Origin: Azonexus hydrophilus
Lineage (GTDB): Bacteria; Pseudomonadota; Gammaproteobacteria; Burkholderiales; Rhodocyclaceae
Assembly (NCBI RefSeq): GCF_001956855.1
Contig: NZ_MTHD01000003.1
Coordinates: forward strand, 248,001-312,000
Reading direction: 5' to 3'
Length of the DNA stretch: 64,000 nucleotides
The notes beneath the pieces are model-generated. The model saw only the letters and a list, made by a program, of their open reading frames with translations. It searched no databases and was not told the DNA's origin. The translations under genes and the position numbers were made by a program. This document shows, piece by piece, positions 62,938 through 64,000 of the stretch; within the stretch, counting starts at the first letter, position 1; each line of letters starts with the position of its first letter.

Positions 62938-63291
62938 TCAGCCCTGGTGGCTGCGCTTGGTGCGGCGGGGTTCCGAAGAACGGGATTTTTGTGCTTTCTT
63001 GCGGTCGACCGCAGAATTTTCAGGATTTTCCCGGTAAACAATGAGTAGTTTGCCGATGTGCTGGACCGCAGTGGCAGCCAGTTCGCTGCAGATGCGTTCC
63101 AGGTAGCTCAGGCGATTCTCGCGGCTGTCGCCGTAAACACGAATCTTGATGAGTTCGTGTGCCTTGAGGCTGACATCGATTTCCTTCAGGACGGCATCGG
63201 TGAGACCATTCTCGGAAATCGATACGACGGGGTTCAGGCCGTGGGCGCGGGCGCGCAGTTCACGAATCTGGGCAGACAATAATGGCGGCAT
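62938..63291 (-). CDS. yhbY: CRS1/YhbY-type RNA-binding protein with repeat-derived basic tail
   Basis: YhbY is a small KH-like protein associated with 50S pre-ribosomes. The 117-residue product has the standard core ([41 protein letters not shown], then GKLLIVYRE at about 85) and then an extra basic tail of about 28 residues. Part of the tail, SAVDRKK, is encoded by a copy of the dispersed GCGGTCGACCGC palindrome, so the gene appears to have been extended by repeat DNA. ATG 63291 gives the family start; the longer frame upstream overlaps rlmE and is rejected. It diverges from rlmE with a 33-base gap. Confidence 0.9.
   Translation of the reverse strand: MPPLLSAQIRELRARAHGLNPVVSISENGLTDAVLKEIDVSLKAHELIKIRVYGDSRENRLSYLERICSELAATAVQHIGKLLIVYRENPENSAVDRKKAQKSRSSEPRRTKRSHQG
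63000..63013. repeat. Dispersed palindrome TGCGGTCGACCGCA, copy in the yhbY tail
   Basis: An exact 14-base palindrome, extended to TTGCGGTCGACCGCAGAA on the plus strand. The right half GTCGACCGCAGAA (63005-63017) recurs exactly at 2466-2478 and 2721-2733 inside trpA. Confidence 0.8.
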
Positions 63292-63324
63292 GGAATACGC
63301 TTTCAAAAACAGGCATTTTACCGA

Positions 63325-63942
63325 ATGAAAAGAACCAGAACCAGCAAGGCCTGGATGCGCGAGCATATAAATGATCAATACGTCCAGTTGGCAAAGAAGG
63401 AAGGCTGGCGTTCGCGTGCTGCTTTCAAGCTGATGGAGATCGACGACAAGGACAAGTTGCTGAAGCGCGGCGAGGTGGTGGTCGACCTCGGCGCGACCCC
63501 AGGCGGCTGGTCCCAGGTGGCAATCCAGCGGGTGGGCGGCGAAGGTCTGGTGTTCGCGCTCGACCTGCTGGAGATGGAGCCGATCCGCGGCGTGCATTTC
63601 ATCCAGGGCGATTTTCGCGAGGATGAAGTGCTGCATCAACTGGAAGAAAAACTCGGCGATCGTCGCGTGGGGCTTGTAATGTCGGACATGGCCCCCAATA
63701 TGTCTGGTGTACCCCTTGTCGATCAGGCGCGGGTCATGCATCTGGCGGAACTGGGCCTCGAGTTTTCGCGGCAGCATTTGAAACCGGATGGTGCTTTCCT
63801 GGTCAAAGTCTTTCAGGGCAGTGATTACGAAAAGTTCGTCAAGGCCCTGCGCGAGACTTTTCGTACCGTCGCCGTGCGCAAACCCGACGCTTCGCGAGAT
63901 CGCAGCCCGGAGATTTACTTGCTTGGCCGCACATTGCGTTGA
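63325..63942 (+). CDS. rlmE: 23S rRNA (uridine2552-2'-O)-methyltransferase RlmE (FtsJ/RrmJ)
   Basis: RlmE methylates U2552 of 23S rRNA at a late stage of 50S assembly. The 205-residue protein has the SAM motif [25 protein letters not shown] and the K-D-K-E tetrad: Lys in [11 protein letters not shown] (about K36), Asp in MSDMAP (about D118), Lys in [10 protein letters not shown] (about K158) and Glu in RSPEIYLLG (about E193). As in E. coli it is followed by the ribosome-binding site of a probable ftsH and is divergent from yhbY. Confidence 0.97.
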   Translation: MKRTRTSKAWMREHINDQYVQLAKKEGWRSRAAFKLMEIDDKDKLLKRGEVVVDLGATPGGWSQVAIQRVGGEGLVFALDLLEMEPIRGVHFIQGDFREDEVLHQLEEKLGDRRVGLVMSDMAPNMSGVPLVDQARVMHLAELGLEFSRQHLKPDGAFLVKVFQGSDYEKFVKALRETFRTVAVRKPDASRDRSPEIYLLGRTLR

Positions 63943-63982
63943 TGGTTTTGTTTAGAATGGTGTTTTTATCGCTCGACGTAGC

Positions 63983-64000
63983 AGAAGGAGAGCAAGCTTG
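63983..64000 (+). promoter_or_regulatory. Ribosome-binding site and probable TTG start of ftsH (window edge)
   Basis: After rlmE, AGAAGGAGAGCAAGC is followed by TTG as the final three bases of the window (63998-64000). The strong AAGGAG with ordinary spacing indicates a start codon there, and rlmE-ftsH is a conserved pair in proteobacteria. No coding sequence is visible, so the identity is inferred from order only. Confidence 0.5.

Overview
The window is a gene-dense, high-GC (roughly 60-65%), single-copy chromosomal segment. It most resembles a betaproteobacterium of the Rhodocyclales type (Dechloromonas/Azonexus/Azospira relatives). The basis is gene order and protein character: (truA)-trpF-trpB-trpA-accD-folC-dedD-cvpA-purF-metZ, grpE-dnaK-dnaJ, hemH-hrcA divergent from nadK-recN, fur divergent from bamE-dapB, carA-carB-greA, and rlmE before a probable ftsH. 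This is inference from recognised families; no database search was run. I see no rRNA, tRNA, CRISPR array, insertion sequence or prophage. No stretch longer than about 150 bases lacks a gene.

Layout. (1) 1-8.9 kb: a tightly packed plus-strand biosynthetic operon (tryptophan, malonyl-CoA, folate, division/SPOR protein, CvpA, purine and methionine entry steps). Most junctions overlap by 1-4 bases. It ends at a weak hairpin before an RhlE-type DEAD-box helicase (9-10.2 kb). (2) 10.4-27.8 kb: a complete MSHA-type (type IV pilus-like) system in the order mshE-G-F-B-A-Q-C-D-O-P, then an AT-rich break, then mshI-(PilN-like)-J-K-L-M-N. It includes a 1362-residue MshQ-like surface protein and an intrinsic terminator directly after the major pilin gene. 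(3) 27.8-36.2 kb: an AlkK-like acyl-CoA ligase, facing a minus-strand run that reads, from upstream to downstream, TPR/NTF2 protein, Csd6-like L,D-transpeptidase, ppiA, ppiB, lpxH, recQ and a YjdF-like membrane protein. (4) 36.3-42.8 kb: cysS, a strong bidirectional terminator, a LivK-type binding protein, and the heat-shock operon grpE-dnaK-dnaJ with a visible sigma-32 promoter. (5) 43-47.1 kb: signalling genes, namely a Ser/Thr kinase with a C-terminal cyclic-nucleotide-binding-like domain, a chemoreceptor with a periplasmic haem c motif, and an EF-hand-like protein. (6) 47.1-64 kb: trxC, hemH, hrcA, nadK, recN, a GDT1-family transporter, fur, bamE, dapB, a large hybrid histidine kinase, carAB, greA, a DUF4149 membrane protein, yhbY, rlmE and the ribosome-binding site of a probable ftsH.

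How it works together. The MSHA cluster should build a c-di-GMP-responsive surface pilus: MshE carries the two-copy MshEN motif. MshQ is the best candidate for an adhesive accessory protein. With the chemoreceptor, the kinase and the hybrid histidine kinase, the window leans towards surface attachment and redox or energy sensing, set among housekeeping operons.

The most unexpected non-coding signal is a dispersed, SalI-centred palindrome (core GCGGTCGACCGC; longest form TTGCGGTCGACCGCAA). It recurs in intergenic gaps and inside coding sequence far more often than chance would allow.
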